A stretch of DNA of 64,000 bases, taken from the NCBI GenBank assembly GCA_003562475.1, contig PWUU01000048.1:1-64000 (forward strand), read 5' to 3'. The notes under the pieces were generated by a model. The model saw nothing but the letters and a program-made list of their open reading frames with translations, was not told the origin of the DNA and made no database searches. Positions 1 to 10,200 of the stretch are shown one piece after another; position 1 is the first letter of the stretch; each line of letters opens with the position of its first letter. Source of the stretch: Dehalococcoidia bacterium (GTDB taxonomy: Bacteria > Chloroflexota > Dehalococcoidia > GIF9 > AB-539-J10). A program made the translations under genes and the position numbers.

Positions 1-54
1 CATCTCCAGGACGATGGTGACCTTCTCCTCGTTGGACCACTTCCTTCGGTTCAT
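1..54 (-). mobile_element. 5' end of an IS3-family transposase orfA, running off the left edge
   Basis: Reverse complement of 1-54 reads MNRRKWSNEEKVTIVLEM, the typical N-terminus of IS3/IS911-type OrfA; IS end probably near 105-110. Confidence 0.6.
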
Positions 55-111
55 GCCACTTCCTTTCCCGTGGCCACACTATAACTTATTCATCCCTCCA
101 GTCTAAACGGG

Positions 112-441
112 GTGCATCTCACGATCATCGACGAGTTGAAGCCGACCGCCCAGGACATCGTTGTCGAAGGCAAGAGGACTCTCGATGCATTCCATTCGAG
201 CAACATCGATTTCATCTTGAGGTTGAACTGCATCAGAAACGTGGCTTTCTGCGGCTTCCTCACCAACGTCTGCGTAGAGGGGACTGCCAGGTCCGCATAC
301 GACAAGGGCTATAAGGTCTTCCTTCTGAAGGACTGCTGCGCCGCGCTATCGGCCGAGGAGCAGACGTACGTTGAGGAGCGCTTCTTCCCCTACATGGGCG
401 AGGTCTTGTCGCACAAGGAGTTCCTGGAGCGACTGGAGTAG
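112..441 (+). pseudogene. Isochorismatase-family cysteine hydrolase, C-terminal fragment
   Basis: IIDELKP...GFLTNVCVEGTARSAYDKGYKV motif typical of isochorismatase-like hydrolases; N-terminal half with catalytic Asp absent, IS3 end immediately upstream. Confidence 0.7.
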
Positions 442-479
442 TATCCCTCGGGTGTCGTGGGGACGGCACGTACGGTTGA

Positions 480-517
480 TACGCCTCCCATGCAGGAAAC
501 TGCGCATGGGAGGCGTA
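480..517 (+). terminator. Perfect 14-bp stem hairpin downstream of the isochorismatase fragment
   Basis: TACGCCTCCCATGC - loop AGGAAACTGC - GCATGGGAGGCGTA; no clear U-tract. Confidence 0.45.
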
Positions 518-729
518 GTCCATGTCTGTTGTGGTCACTGGTGTTCACAGCAGATCTCACGTGGTCGTTGCGCCGAGGACGTGGCCTGTTGCACAGCTGA
601 GGGATGTCGGGACCACAGGAACAGGAACGGTGACATCATGAACAAGTGGTACGGCATGAGGGGCTTCAGTATCTCCGATATCCGCTAAGACTCTCTAGCC
701 CATTTCCTCGGCTGGTCTGGGCTGCAACC

Positions 730-829
730 TAACAAACTAAACACTTTCCGCCCCACTATTAGCTGCTGCCACCTTGTTGCTTGCTGTCAATAAATAACGG
801 CTGCAAAAGCACTTAGTTTGTTTAGCTCC
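730..829 (+). repeat. Imperfect palindromic repeat, copy A
   Basis: Left arm AACAAACTAAACACTTTCCGCCCCACTATTA, right arm TAAATAACGGCTGCAAAAGCACTTAGTTTGTTTAGC; homologous to copies B, C and D. Confidence 0.75.
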
Positions 830-946
830 TGGCAGGAATGGTCGTTGACGACTAATGGGGGATTGGTTAGACTGGATACAGGAAAGCTTAGTCGGCGGTG
901 GCCTGTAACAGAAGGTAAAGGCCCCGTCTTCAGTGGATGAGGTTCA

Positions 947-1285
947 GTGAGCTGGTTTCGAAGACACCTGAATTGGACATGGATATTGGCCTTTCTTATC
1001 TGGCTACCTTTGAATGCCGCGCATGGTCTTGCAGTTCCGCTAATCGGTGCCGTCTTCGTTCTGTTTGTCGCAGGGTGGGTTATCAGACAGAAAGGCCGAA
1101 GCCTATGGTGGCTGCTTCTCACGCCGCTGTTTTCGCCGGTGTGGCTGGGCAATATCAAGAGAGGATTGACGCCACAACAAGTAGTAACCCCGCTGGATAC
1201 TCCAGGATACTTCTACGAATACGGAAACCCTGCGAGAAGAGCGAGAGCAGGTGAGAAGCTTCCTACCCAAGATCCTGACGATTAG
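947..1285 (+). CDS. Small hypothetical membrane protein
   Basis: 112-aa ORF with two hydrophobic segments. Confidence 0.5.
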   Translation: MSWFRRHLNWTWILAFLIWLPLNAAHGLAVPLIGAVFVLFVAGWVIRQKGRSLWWLLLTPLFSPVWLGNIKRGLTPQQVVTPLDTPGYFYEYGNPARRARAGEKLPTQDPDD

Positions 1286-1373
1286 AAGCATCAGGAACAA
1301 TAGGGTAAACCTGCACTTGAGTTGTTTGCAGTTGATTAAAAGCGGGCTCTATACGGCAATAGGGGATGACGAT

Positions 1374-1724
1374 ATGTCTTCTGGCAAAGGGATGCTGGAT
1401 GGAGGCGGTGTTCCGGTTTCGGGACGTGGAGTTGCAGGCAGCTTTGTCAGGTACCGTAACTTCGTTGGCTTGCGTCGTCTTCTTGAAGAAGGAATATGCT
1501 CAAGAGATGACGTCTTAGAGGCTCTGCGTGCTGGTATTGAGCGCGAGCAGGCTGACCCAGATAGCTCCCACAACATGGAGGCTGATGTCTTCACCCAACA
1601 GCATATGGACCTACGGAGCTGGGCAAATGAGTATGTGTGCAAACAACTGCTGGGCATGTCTTATAGGGAGGTTGCCGGAAGAGCATATGACGGACAAACG
1701 AGGTCATGGTTCGAACGTGAGTGA
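1374..1724 (+). CDS. Hypothetical protein
   Basis: ORF with internal ATG MSSGKGMLDGG...; no recognised family. Confidence 0.4.
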   Translation: MSSGKGMLDGGGVPVSGRGVAGSFVRYRNFVGLRRLLEEGICSRDDVLEALRAGIEREQADPDSSHNMEADVFTQQHMDLRSWANEYVCKQLLGMSYREVAGRAYDGQTRSWFERE

Positions 1725-2273
1725 TACCCTTATCGGGGTATGCCTTGATCGTTGACGACTAGTGGGGGGTTGGCGAGAATGGAGACAGAGAGCGACTTCA
1801 GTAAGTAGCAAATTCACTGACCACCATGAGTCGCTGGGGGCTCTATAACTCGTACAAGCATCAAAGACTTGGGAAGGCCAGCCGCCATGAAGTCTCGTCT
1901 CGGAGTCGTCTTGTGTATAGTGCCTGAGTTCGACAGTTCGCCGGGATTGGACACAAGAACAGCTTCAAGATTAGGGGGTTGCGGAGAAGGCGTGTTTCTA
2001 TGAAGTCGGTTGAGTGACGGGCGTGGTTTCAATGAGGTGGAAGAAGGAAGGCTCAGAAACACCTAACTCTGACAGGTTCTTAGGGGAAAGTACGATCGAG
2101 GGGGACTACACTCGGCGTTAGATTGCCTGTCAACTTCGAGACGCTGGATCCGGGGTCAGCTGGAACCAGAGAGACTGCATAATGCTCCCAACCCTGTCCA
2201 TCCAACTCTAGGTGTGGCGCAATGCCAAGATCGCGGAGTGTGCGTTGGACAATTGGAATGAGGAGAAAATGAG

Positions 2274-2846
2274 ATGAGCAAGAGAAGGCTATCAGTATCT
2301 GCTGAACGTACCATCTACACTTATTCTTACCTTCACAGCGCGGCACTCCAAGGCATTGAACAAGCAGAGAACAGTGAAGAAGGTGCATTCTACAACTGTA
2401 TGAGTTCAGTAGTTCTTTCGGCGTTTTGCATTGAGGCGTATCTTAACCATGTTGCTTGTAGGTTGCTGCCCTATTGGGATGACGAGGTAGAGAGAACTCT
2501 GAACGTACACAGCAAACTGAAGATCATAAGTGATCGAGTAGATGTCGAATTGGACTTCTCAAGACGACCTTTTCAGTCATTCAATGAAGTGATGAAGTTC
2601 CGAAATCTCTTGGCGCATGGCAAGACTACGACAATTGAGAAGCGAGATAATCAAAGAATGTGGGATGGAAAGCGTATTAGCTACCCGGATGCTTGGTGGG
2701 AGGAACATAGTACACTCGAGTTTGCTAAACGATGGCGTCATGATATTGAGGCAATAATTGAGAAGATCCATCAATCTGCGGGTCTAGGGACCTCTGCCTT
2801 TGGAATACACTCGATCGGCACCGCAAGTGGCCGGCTAAGCGAATGA
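2274..2846 (+). CDS. HEPN-like domain hypothetical protein
   Basis: 190-aa helical ORF with FRNLLAHGK matching the R-N-x3-H HEPN signature; GAGGAGAAAATGAG upstream. Confidence 0.5.
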   Translation: MSKRRLSVSAERTIYTYSYLHSAALQGIEQAENSEEGAFYNCMSSVVLSAFCIEAYLNHVACRLLPYWDDEVERTLNVHSKLKIISDRVDVELDFSRRPFQSFNEVMKFRNLLAHGKTTTIEKRDNQRMWDGKRISYPDAWWEEHSTLEFAKRWRHDIEAIIEKIHQSAGLGTSAFGIHSIGTASGRLSE

Positions 2847-2911
2847 CTATCTGGTGCCAATGACGAGACCTTACTACTTCCATTGCGATCGTCCCATTCC
2901 TGGGATCAACC

Positions 2912-3017
2912 AGCTAAACACTTTAAGCACTTTCTAACCATTATTAACCCAAAACATGCTTCCACTTCAGCTATATGCTAATAATGCTCCTCAAAATGCT
3001 TAGTTTGCTTAGCAGCT
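2912..3017 (+). repeat. Imperfect palindromic repeat, copy B
   Basis: Left arm AGCTAAACACTTTAAGCACTTTCTAACCATTATTAA, right arm CTAATAATGCTCCTCAAAATGCTTAGTTTGCTTAGCAGCT. Confidence 0.75.
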
Positions 3018-3172
3018 GCCAAGGGGTGATCGTTGAGTTGCACCCTGTTCAGAATTGCTGAATCTGGATCTGCTTAGGGTTGTTGTTAGCACTAGCTGAC
3101 CCGGAGTGACCGTGCTGTAAGATTATGCTGTTGACATTCCAGGGGTATGGCTAGGCATGAGGGAGGTACAGA

Positions 3173-3613
3173 ATGAATACAGACACCGATGCGAAGGAGA
3201 AACTGGAGGGACTTCTTAGGAGACTGACATCGTCGGGTCACACAGTAAGGGAAGTCAGCAAGAAGCCCCAGGTCTATTCGATCGATGGCCATCTTGTGAA
3301 CATCCGTAGCAGGGGAAAGCTCCGAAGAGCTGCGGAGGGGGACAGACAATTCTGGTACAGCGTCGCTTTCAGCGTGCTCGAGAAGGTGCAGTGGGTGATC
3401 TTCATGACAACTGAAGCAGACTACTTCGTGATGCTGCCGAGTGATTTGCTTGATAGCCTCAAAGACCGCATGTATCCTGACCGGAGCGCCGAAGGCCTCA
3501 AAGGTGTGTTTGACATAGATTGGGATCAGTTGGAGATCGTGTTGAGGGGAGGTGAGCGGGTATCAATCAATGATTACTATCAGAATCTCGACGAATTTAG
3601 TTTCCCTGCATGA
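3173..3613 (+). CDS. Hypothetical protein
   Basis: 146-aa ORF with GGGAGG RBS-like sequence; no recognised family. Confidence 0.55.
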   Translation: MNTDTDAKEKLEGLLRRLTSSGHTVREVSKKPQVYSIDGHLVNIRSRGKLRRAAEGDRQFWYSVAFSVLEKVQWVIFMTTEADYFVMLPSDLLDSLKDRMYPDRSAEGLKGVFDIDWDQLEIVLRGGERVSINDYYQNLDEFSFPA

Positions 3614-3763
3614 GTGCTTCGGTATTGCTGAGGTTTGTCACCCATACGTTGCCAGTCTAACCCCTTTACCCTGTCACCCAGGTATTGACACCCCTGTGCA
3701 CACACGCCAAAATGAACACAACTGCTTGGTGCGAATCCGCAGCATTGAGCAGCGTCACCACAG

Positions 3764-3808
3764 CGAGAGAGGACAAAGGGGAGCCGTCCTCTCTCGCGTT
3801 TTGTTTTG
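3764..3808 (+). terminator. Rho-independent terminator
   Basis: Stem GCGAGAGAGGAC / GTCCTCTCTCGC (12 bp perfect) followed by GTTTTGTTTT. Confidence 0.75.
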
Positions 3809-3874
3809 TCAGAAGATCAGAGGGGTGCAATTCAGACTGGTTCTGGTTTCAGGAGGAAGGGCACATTGATACCG

Positions 3875-3902
3875 GCATGCGGACATTCTCGCTGAACAGT
3901 TA
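3875..3902 (-). repeat. 28-nt dispersed repeat, inverted copy (possible IS terminus)
   Basis: GCATGCGGACATTCTCGCTGAACAGTTA is the exact reverse complement of 37970-37997. Confidence 0.7.
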
Positions 3903-4098
3903 GGGAAGAACAGTATCGTAGACCATCTACAGGGGTTCTGGACAGGCTTGACGATTGGATGCGCTGACCATACCATAACGGTACCAAGGCCCAAGAGGGG
4001 CATGTCGGCCTTCTACGGGCTGATATGGGGAATCTCGGCTAAGACTGTTGTCGATAGTCTTTCGAGGTGGAGAATAGGCCACATATGAGGCGGTTCAA

Positions 4099-5262
4099 AT
4101 GGTTGCCCGTGAATACCGCTACTATGTGACGCTCAAGGTGGCTCGCGATGCAACGCCTGAACAGATCAAGGCCGCCTTCCGCAGACGTGCCAAAGAATGC
4201 CATCCTGATACCAATCCCGGCAACCCAGAGGCTGAGGCCAGATTCAGGGAGTTGAGCAAAGCCTATCAGGTTCTATCCGACCCACTTGAGCGTGCTCAAT
4301 ACGACCGTTCGGAGGCTGAGTGTCCTAAGTGTGGGACATACAAACTACTAGATGTAGGCAAGAGTACGTGGGAGTGTCGTCTCTGCGGATGCCAGTTTCA
4401 CGCACGAGGCCTCATCAAGAACGAACTTGTCTTAATAGCTGGCAAGAACCAAGGGCTGGATGCCAAGTTCTTTGAAGGGTTCCAAGCCACACGGTGCTCG
4501 TGGTGCGTGCGCTTCTACAGTCGTCCACGATCGTGTCCTCACGATGGTCTACGCAATCAATGCGTTAGCTTTCACCGCATGTCTGGTACCGAACGCACGA
4601 AGGAACTTCTGAATGATTATTGGCGGACACGTGCCATTGAGTACACACAGAAGGAGAACAGCAGCCGAAGGCTGCGACAGTGTGCGGATACCGACAAGTG
4701 TGGAGCATTGTGTCCTTCCAGTGCATTGGACCGTAGTCGCTGTTCACTATGTGGCAACCCCCTGAACTGGAAATGCCCCAACTGTGGTGCTGATCTTCTG
4801 TATTTTGACTTGAGTGTTGAGGCATTGCGATGCCCCAACAATCAATGCTCAGGACACAGGTGGCGTTTCGAGGCAGGCTCTGGTATTCGTACTGCTAGTA
4901 AGTCGCCCCGTACGGCCAGTAGTTCGAGCAAAGCGGCTGCTGGTGGTAGAACTCATACAAGTTACAAGAGCGATGCCAAGAGACCAAGGCAGCGACCGTC
5001 TTGCCTCAATTGTGGCAACGAGCTAGTTTTCAGCACTAATAGAAACCTATGGTCCTGTCCCCACTGCCGACACTACTATACGAAAGCCCAGGTGAAGATG
5101 CAGCCTGGAGATGTCGGTAGTTCGACGCAGCAAGACGCACCGCAGAACAGTAGACAGAATCACGCTGGAGGTCGTCGCTTACAGAAAGGGCTTATCATTA
5201 CCATAATCTGTGTATTGCTGTTGATAGCTGTGTTATTGCTGATCGAAACAATCAAGAGCTGA
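4099..5262 (+). CDS. J-domain protein with several zinc-ribbon-like modules and a C-terminal transmembrane segment
   Basis: N-terminal J-domain with HPD (CHPDTNPGNPEAEARFRELSKAYQVLSDPLERAQYD); repeated CxxC pairs; tail GLIITIICVLLLIAVLLLIETIKS. Confidence 0.8.
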   Translation: MVAREYRYYVTLKVARDATPEQIKAAFRRRAKECHPDTNPGNPEAEARFRELSKAYQVLSDPLERAQYDRSEAECPKCGTYKLLDVGKSTWECRLCGCQFHARGLIKNELVLIAGKNQGLDAKFFEGFQATRCSWCVRFYSRPRSCPHDGLRNQCVSFHRMSGTERTKELLNDYWRTRAIEYTQKENSSRRLRQCADTDKCGALCPSSALDRSRCSLCGNPLNWKCPNCGADLLYFDLSVEALRCPNNQCSGHRWRFEAGSGIRTASKSPRTASSSSKAAAGGRTHTSYKSDAKRPRQRPSCLNCGNELVFSTNRNLWSCPHCRHYYTKAQVKMQPGDVGSSTQQDAPQNSRQNHAGGRRLQKGLIITIICVLLLIAVLLLIETIKS

Positions 5263-5340
5263 TTCTCCTTTGAGATCCCTCTGGTATCAGTCTCAACATG
5301 ACATGGCACCTTGACAAACGCCAAACGTCTCTCGGGCATG

Positions 5341-5446
5341 AACTAAGCAAACTAAACGCTTTCTGGCCATTATTAACCTAGGATTTCAACTGCACGCTTG
5401 CAAGCTAATAATAATGGCTGAAAAGTACTTAATGTGTTTAGTAGCT
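5341..5446 (+). repeat. Imperfect palindromic repeat, copy C
   Basis: Left arm AACTAAGCAAACTAAACGCTTTCTGGCCATTATTAA, right arm AATAATAATGGCTGAAAAGTACTTAATGTGTTTAGTAGCT. Confidence 0.75.
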
Positions 5447-5905
5447 ACGAGACAGCGATCGACGTCTTAGCTAACTTGTCAGTCAACTCGTCTGTTGTTG
5501 ATCATTTGCTGTTATCTGCACACTCTTGAAAAGGCTTTAATTCGAATCAAATCTTACACATTTGACAATCTGAACATCTGAAAGCAGAAGAGCACTGCTT
5601 ATGAATTAAGAATACTGGCTGGCGGTTCGTGATCGTCATGCCATGGAGGGGCATGCCAGGATGTCTTAGACTCGCCCAGGCATTCACGAGACCAGTCAGG
5701 CTAATCCTCTCCCCGCACTCTGTTTGGCAACACTTGTGGCAAGGCAAATACAACCACGTGGTTTCAAACGTGAAAACAAGCAACTCTCAGAAAGTAATTC
5801 CTTGGGTCGCATATCACACAATACATTTACGCTGCAATTGACGACGCACTACTGTGCTTACTTATGACCCAGCAAAGCTGACATCACGAGACAGGAGGTC
5901 GTCAG

Positions 5906-6400
5906 ATGAGCAAGAAGTCCCGATTGAAGCAGGTAGAGGCACCACCTGCTGAGTCCCCACCTGAAGAGCTCACACCTGAAGAGCCAACGCCCGAGATTCC
6001 ACAGGAACCTGAAGCTCCACCTGCTGAACTCACACCTGAAGAGCAGGTCGAGACACCTGAGAGCCCACAGGAGCCTGAAGCTCCACCTGCTGAGCCAACA
6101 CCTGAAGAAGCACCTGAATACACCCAGGTGACTATCGCAGACATCTGGTCCATCCTCGGCACCGGATTGAGCTACCAGGTCAGAAGGCAGATCATCGAGC
6201 TGCTGGTCTCGCAGGTGAAGCTCACCACAATAGGTGAAGGTAGCCGCAGAACGATGGACGCCGAAGTGACGTTCGCAATTGACCCGGACGCAGTATGTCT
6301 TAGCTACACGGACACGCTTGCGGCTACGCCTACGTCTATCCGGCCACCAACCTGCACTACCCGCACGGCTATGCCATCGCCATCACCTTCCCGTACGTGA
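5906..6400 (+). CDS. Pro/Glu-rich repeat protein; middle part weakly resembles a serine-recombinase C-terminus
   Basis: Repeated EAPPAELTPEE/PTPEE units followed by LSYQVRRQIIELLVSQVKLTTIGEGSRRTMDAEVTFAID; 3' part overlaps the Fe-ADH remnant in another frame. Confidence 0.35.
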   Translation: MSKKSRLKQVEAPPAESPPEELTPEEPTPEIPQEPEAPPAELTPEEQVETPESPQEPEAPPAEPTPEEAPEYTQVTIADIWSILGTGLSYQVRRQIIELLVSQVKLTTIGEGSRRTMDAEVTFAIDPDAVCLSYTDTLAATPTSIRPPTCTTRTAMPSPSPSRT

Positions 6401-6714
6401 CGGAGTACAACGCGCTGGCGCAGTTCGAGAAGCATGCCATGATCGCCGATGTTCTCGGTGAGGAGATAGAGGGACTGTCACTCCGCGATGCCGCATACCT
6501 CGCGCCTGTGGCGTTCAAGAAGCTGATGGAGGACCTTGAACTCCCCCTCTCTCTGCAGGAGGTCGGCGTCACCGAAGACATGATTCCGATAATCGCCCGC
6601 AACGTGCTGAAGAGCCCCAATCACTGCCGCCGCAACCCGCGAGAGGTCACCGAGGACGGGATGCTGGAGTTGTTCGCACGCGCTTACGAAGGCGCACTTG
6701 CCTGGGAGATCTAG
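6310..6714 (+). pseudogene. Iron-containing alcohol dehydrogenase, C-terminal remnant
   Basis: GHACGYAYVYPATNLHYPHGYAIAITFPYVTEYNALAQFEKH...VTEDMIPIIARNVLKSPNHCRRNPREVTEDGMLELF. Confidence 0.65.
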
Positions 6715-6728
6715 ACGGGGCAATCTGC

Positions 6729-6766
6729 AGAGCCACGGCCCGGACGGTCAGGCCGGGCCGCGGCTC
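6729..6766. terminator. Strong GC hairpin between convergent genes
   Basis: AGAGCCACGGCCCGG - loop - CCGGGCCGCGGCTCT followed by TGTTGT; overlaps the 3' end of the MazG-like ORF. Confidence 0.5.
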
Positions 6767-7170
6767 TTGTTGTCCTTCGACTGCCCACGCAGCTCTGTGT
6801 ACTTGCGGTAGTTTCCCTTGACGAGGGCGGCGGGGTATTTCATGCGGTTCTTCGTCAGTTTGCGGCTGACCGTCTCCGCCACATCCAGGCCGGCCACCGA
6901 GGCGAGGTTCAGGCAGAGGAGGATGATATCTGCCAGTTCCTCGGCCAGTCGACAGCGTTTCTCATCGTCCTTCAGGAGCGAGGATATCTCATGTTCCCTG
7001 ACCCATTCGAACAGCTCCAGCAGTTCTCCCGCTTCGACATTTATCGCGATGGCGACATCTTTCGCGTTGTGATACTTCCCCCAGTCGCGTTCGTCGATGA
7101 ACTCCTGCACCAGGCGCTTGAGGTCGCCCGTGGTAGTGGTATCGTCCGACAGTGGTTGAATATCCGCCAT
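6748..7170 (-). CDS. MazG-like nucleotide pyrophosphohydrolase
   Basis: NAKDVAIAINVEAGELLELFEW...EELADIILLCLNLA (EExxE...ExxD MazG/dUTPase-like motif). Confidence 0.8.
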   Translation of the reverse strand: MADIQPLSDDTTTTGDLKRLVQEFIDERDWGKYHNAKDVAIAINVEAGELLELFEWVREHEISSLLKDDEKRCRLAEELADIILLCLNLASVAGLDVAETVSRKLTKNRMKYPAALVKGNYRKYTELRGQSKDNKSRGPA

Positions 7171-7253
7171 CTGGAAACCTCCCTTCTCCGGAGTGGCACT
7201 CGCCGCGATAAGGGCCACGGTGTCCTTCACACTAGAACGAATCACTGGCGCTG

Positions 7254-10200
7254 TCAATGGGCGCGGGATGAAGGGCGGCGGCGTGGCCCGGTGCGTGCGG
7301 GCACTGGCCAATCACTGCCTGGACGCAGCGGGTGAATCGTGTGCGCCCGCACATTCAGCGTGCCGTCCCGCTTCTGCAGGATACCTTCCACCAGCAGCAA
7401 CGGGTTGAAGATGCACACCTGCCGGTACCGCTCATACACATCGGGCCGGATGACCACGTTGATCGTGCCATCCTCGTCCTCCATGGTAATGAAGGCAAAA
7501 CCCTTCGCAGTCGGAGGGCGCTGCTTCATTATCACGTAGCCTGCGATCTTCACCGATGCACCATCGCGCAGCCTGGAGAGGCCTGAACTTCTCACTAACC
7601 CATCGCCCGGTAGTTCCGCCCTGAGCACCTCCACCGGATGGTGGGTAATCGACATTTCCTGTACGGCGTAGTCGCACCGCATCTCCTCAAGCGAGCTCAT
7701 CACAGGGAGCGACACGGTGTCGCTGGACGACTGCAACGGCAGCTCCCCGGGGTGCCGCTTCTCCACTATGCCGAGTTGCCACAGCATCTCCCTGCGCATC
7801 CGCCCGCAGAAGTCGAAAGCTCCCGCGAGGATAAGGTTCTCCATCGCGCTGCCCGAAAGGCGGGTGCGGAAGGAAAAGTCCTCGAGCGACAGGTATACTC
7901 CTTGCGCCCGCTCCTTAAGAATGCGCGCAATCATCCGCTCTCCCATCCCTTTGACGTACCGGAACCCCAGGCGAATGCACCCTGCTTCAATGCCACACAC
8001 GGCCTCGCTCAGGTTCGCGTCGACCGGCAATATCTGAACACCGTGCCGTTGCGCGTCGTGGAGCACCACCTCCGGACGGTAGAAACCCATCGGCTGGTTG
8101 TTGAGCAGCGCACAGTAGAACTCGACAGGGTAGTGGTATTTCAGCCACGCGGACTGGTAGCAGATGAGGGCAAAGCCAGCCGCATGGCTCTTGCAGAACC
8201 CGTACTGGGCGAAGCCCTCCAGCGAGGCGAATACCCTCGCCGCACTCGCGGCATCAACGCCACCGGCGTGGGCACCCTGCATGAAGCGCTCCCGCATGTG
8301 CTCGATAGCCTCCACAGAGCGTTTGCGGCTCATGGCCCGCCGCAACTGATCCGCCTCGCCCGCAGAGAAACCGGCAAGCACAACGGCAGCCTGGATAACC
8401 TGTTCCTGAAACAGGATGACGCCAAGCGTCTCGCCGAGTACCGGTTCCAGCCTGGGATGGAGATACGTCACTTCCTCCAGCCCATTCCGCCTTCTTATGT
8501 AAGGATGCACCATGTTGCCCTGGATAGGGCCAGGACGAACAATGGAGACCTCAACTGTCAGGTCGTCAATCGACCGTGGCCGCGTGCGCGGAAGCGTCTG
8601 CATCTGGGCCCGGCTCTCTACCTGGAAGACACCAATGGTGTCGCAACGACAGATCATATCGTACACGGCGGGATCTTCCTGCGGCAGCGCCTCAAGATCA
8701 AGCGCCACACTGTGCTCCCGTTCCACGAGCACCCGTGCCTCTTCCAGCAGGGAGAGCATCCTCAGGCCAAGCAGGTCGAGCTTTATCAGTCCGGCATCGG
8801 CCACGCTGTCCTTGTCCCACTGGCAGACCACCCGGCCCGGCATGGCAGCACGCTCCAGCGGCACGATCTCGCTCAGGGGACATGAGGAGATGAGGATGCC
8901 GCCGTTGTGGATGGAAAGGTGCCGCGGGTGATCCTCGAGCTGCCGGCAGATGGAGAAGTACTCGTGGAACGTAACCCTGCCGAAGTACGGGGCGAACTCC
9001 TCTATGCCGGAGAATTCCTTCCTCATATCGCGCGAGCCATACCCGGACCACGATACCGACCTCGCCAGGCGGTCGATTACATGAACCGGGATGCCAAGCA
9101 CCTTGCCGACCTCGCGAAGCGCGTTGCGCGACTGGAACGTGATGTACGTGCAGACCATCGCCGTATGCTCCTGCCCGTACTTCTCGTACACGTACCGGAT
9201 GAGCTGTTCACGGTGGGCGGTGGACACATCGATGTCGATGTCCGGTATGGTTGACATCTCCTCGTTCAGGAAACGACCGAGGAAAAGCCGGTTCCTGATA
9301 GGGTCGACTTTCGTAATACCAAGCACGTAGGCGACGATGGAGTTCGCCGCGGAGCCACGTCCCTGTGCCGGGATGCCATGCCGCTCGGCGTACTCCATGA
9401 TGTCCCGTACGATGAGGAAATAGCCGGAAAGCCCGAGCCTGGCGATGAGGTCCAGTTCGTGCGCAATCTTCGATGCCACCTCTTCCGTCAACTCGCCATA
9501 ACGCTCACACGCCCTCGCATGGCATACCTGAGAGAGATAGCTCTCTGCCGTCTCTCCTTCAGGCAGCGCAAACTCTGGAAAGCGGTAGCCGGAGAACTCA
9601 AGCGTCACGTTACAGCGATCCGCCAGCTCGGCGGTCGCACGCACCGCCCCGGGGTACTCGCGGAACAGCGACTCCATCTCCTCGTGCGACTTCAGGTAGA
9701 ACTCGGCGTTCAGCTTCAACTCGGTGCAGTCGTCCAGCGTACTGCGGGTGCGGATGCAGGTCAGCACATCATGAAGCCGGTGTCCCTCCTTCCCCGCGTA
9801 GTGCACATTGTTGGTCGCCACATAGCCCACGCGGCACTCCTGTGCTACTGCTGCAAGCTCCGCACAGAGAACAGTGTCCTCCGCATACATCGTGTGCTGC
9901 AGCTCGACGAAGAACCTGTCCCTGCCAAAGATCTCGATGTAGCGGCCCGCGGCAGCGTACGCCTCGCGGGAACGTGAACCGCGCAGGAGACGGGCCAACT
10001 CGCCTTCCCTGCAGCCCGAGAGACAGATGAGTCCGCTGGCGTGGCTCGCCAGCATATCCCACGTCAGGACGGGACTTCCCTTCGCACCGGCGAGTTGCGC
10101 CGCCGTGATGACGCGACACAGGTTCGAGTATCCTGTCGCATCCATCGCCAGCAGCGTGACGTGGTAGTCGTCATCGAGGATGAGCTCAGCACCCACGATC

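Noticed and set aside
3715-3765. tRNA-like T-arm (GGTGCGAATCCGC) before the terminator
   Set aside because: No acceptor stem, anticodon arm or canonical TTCRANT loop could be assembled
730-5446. Calling the palindromes true attC sites of an integron
   Set aside because: Core boxes do not consistently match RYYYAAC/GTTRRRY and no integron integrase is visible; kept only as an analogy
5902-6162. Gly/Ser-rich minus ORF
   Set aside because: Antisense of the Pro/Glu repeat ORF; low complexity artefact
7638-8885. Large + strand ORF (415 aa) opposite dnaE2
   Set aside because: Antisense of a strongly supported DnaE2; composition typical of shadow ORFs in GC-rich genes
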